Shown here: piece by piece, positions 15,367-16,083 of the stretch
How the letters are laid out: each line of letters starts with the position of its first letter
Position numbering within the stretch: the first letter of the stretch is position 1
Assembly (NCBI GenBank): GCA_003550945.1
Contig: PULL01000168.1
Location: 1 to 16,083, forward strand
Direction of reading: 5' to 3'
Source of the DNA: Thioalkalivibrio sp.
GTDB taxonomy: Bacteria; Pseudomonadota; Gammaproteobacteria; Ectothiorhodospirales; Ectothiorhodospiraceae
Length of the DNA: 16,083 nucleotides
Notes under the pieces: model-generated
What the model was told of the DNA's origin: nothing
The model's input: only the letters and a program-made list of their open reading frames with translations
Databases searched by the model: none
Made by a program: the position numbers and the translations under genes

Positions 15367-16083
15367 TGCTGCGACGGCTGCACCCAGACCAGCCCGAGAG
15401 CTTCGCCTTCACGCCGGCCAACCGCGCGTGGGCCGAGGCACAGATCGCGAAGTATCCTGACGGACGGCAGGCCAGCGCGATCATTCCGCTGCTGTGGCGG
15501 GCCCAGGAGCAGGAAGGCTGGTTGACGCGGCCGGCCATCGAACACGTCGCCGGGATGCTCGGGATGGCCTATATCCGCGCCCTCGAGGTGGCGACGTTCT
15601 ACTTCATGTTCCAGCTCGCACCGGTGGGGTCGGTCGCGCATGTGCAGGTCTGCGGCACAACGCCCTGCATGCTCTGCGGCGCCGAGGACCTCGTCGCCGT
15701 ATGCAAGGCGAAGATTGCCAAGCGCCCGCACAAGCTTTCGGCCGACGGGCGGTTCAGCTGGGAGGAGGTTGAATGCCTCGGTGCCTGCGCGAATGCGCCG
15801 ATGGCCCAGATCGGGAAGGACTACTACGAGGATCTGACGGCCGAGCGGCTGGAGTGGATCCTCGAGGAGTTCGCGGCCGACCGGGTGCCGCCGCCCGGGC
15901 CGCAGAACGGCCGCTTCGCCAGCGAGCCCATCGGCGGGGCCACCTCGCTGACCGAAGGCACCGGGTCGCGCGAGGCGCACAACGCCTCGGTCGCCCGCGC
16001 CCTGGCCTGGGGCGACACGGTACGCCGGATCGACGGCAGCGAAGCGCCGGGGCCGGTTCCGCGCCCTCCGGCACCCAGCGCCC
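15366..16083 (+). CDS. nuoE: NADH-quinone oxidoreductase subunit E, alphaproteobacterial type (3' end outside window)
   Basis: NuoE (24-kDa subunit) carries the [2Fe-2S] cluster N1a in the NADH-dehydrogenase module of complex I. The open frame runs 239 codons to the window edge with no stop. The cluster ligands are Cys96, Cys101, Cys137 and Cys141 (CGTTPC and CLGAC). The start MLRRLHPDQPESFAFT and the polar extension after about residue 174 (PGPQNGRF, then HNASVARAL) resemble Rhodobacterales NuoE. Typical beta/gamma NuoE ends near residue 160-170, as I recall. The ATG overlaps the preceding stop (TGATG). nuoF and further subunits would be expected downstream. Confidence 0.95.
   Translation, partial: MLRRLHPDQPESFAFTPANRAWAEAQIAKYPDGRQASAIIPLLWRAQEQEGWLTRPAIEHVAGMLGMAYIRALEVATFYFMFQLAPVGSVAHVQVCGTTPCMLCGAEDLVAVCKAKIAKRPHKLSADGRFSWEEVECLGACANAPMAQIGKDYYEDLTAERLEWILEEFAADRVPPPGPQNGRFASEPIGGATSLTEGTGSREAHNASVARALAWGDTVRRIDGSEAPGPVPRPPAPSA

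Overview
This 16,083-base window is GC-rich, gene-dense bacterial DNA. Its left four-fifths has a gammaproteobacterial housekeeping order: carA-carB-greA, then yhbY on the opposite strand, then rlmE-ftsH, folP-glmM-tpiA-secG and tRNA-Leu(GAG). Protein features (FtsH, GreA and RlmE close to E. coli, tpiA between glmM and secG as in Pseudomonas, a nuo cluster after tRNA-Leu as in betaproteobacteria and some gammaproteobacteria) suggest an early-branching, high-GC gammaproteobacterium, perhaps of the Ectothiorhodospiraceae/Thioalkalivibrio kind. That placement is inferred from remembered gene order and sequence; no search was run.

Layout. Positions 1-369 hold the possible 3' end of an unrecognised gene, a long hairpin (81-158), short direct repeats and a likely sigma70 promoter for carA. 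carA and carB (370-4791) encode carbamoyl-phosphate synthetase. greA overlaps the carB stop by one base and converges with yhbY. rlmE and ftsH follow, and ftsH ends at a strong intrinsic terminator (8286-8319). folP, glmM, tpiA and secG (8344-11753) are tightly packed. Then come tRNA-Leu(GAG) at 11820-11904, an AT-rich island with two candidate promoters, and a respiratory complex I operon: nuoA, nuoB, nuoC, a small membrane ORF, nuoD, a small exported ORF and nuoE, which runs off the right edge.

The most interesting feature is the nuo operon. NuoA and most of NuoB look beta/gammaproteobacterial and sit where a native operon would be expected. From the last residues of NuoB onward (NuoC, NuoD, NuoE with its C-terminal extension, and the extra small ORFs) the proteins look like those of Rhodobacterales (Alphaproteobacteria). 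The apparent switch lies in a nearly invariant part of nuoB (about 12796-12956). Tyrosine codon choice also differs: TAT is 7 of 40 in carB+ftsH+glmM and 13 of 26 in nuoC+nuoD+nuoE, by hand count. This fits in-place replacement of a native operon by homologous recombination with alphaproteobacterial DNA, but it could equally be an assembly chimera joined at a conserved gene. Both readings are given.

Functionally the window combines pyrimidine/arginine precursor supply (CarAB), transcript elongation rescue (GreA), ribosome biogenesis (YhbY, RlmE), membrane protein quality control and export (FtsH, SecG), folate and cell-wall precursors (FolP, GlmM), glycolysis (TpiA) and the respiratory chain (Nuo).
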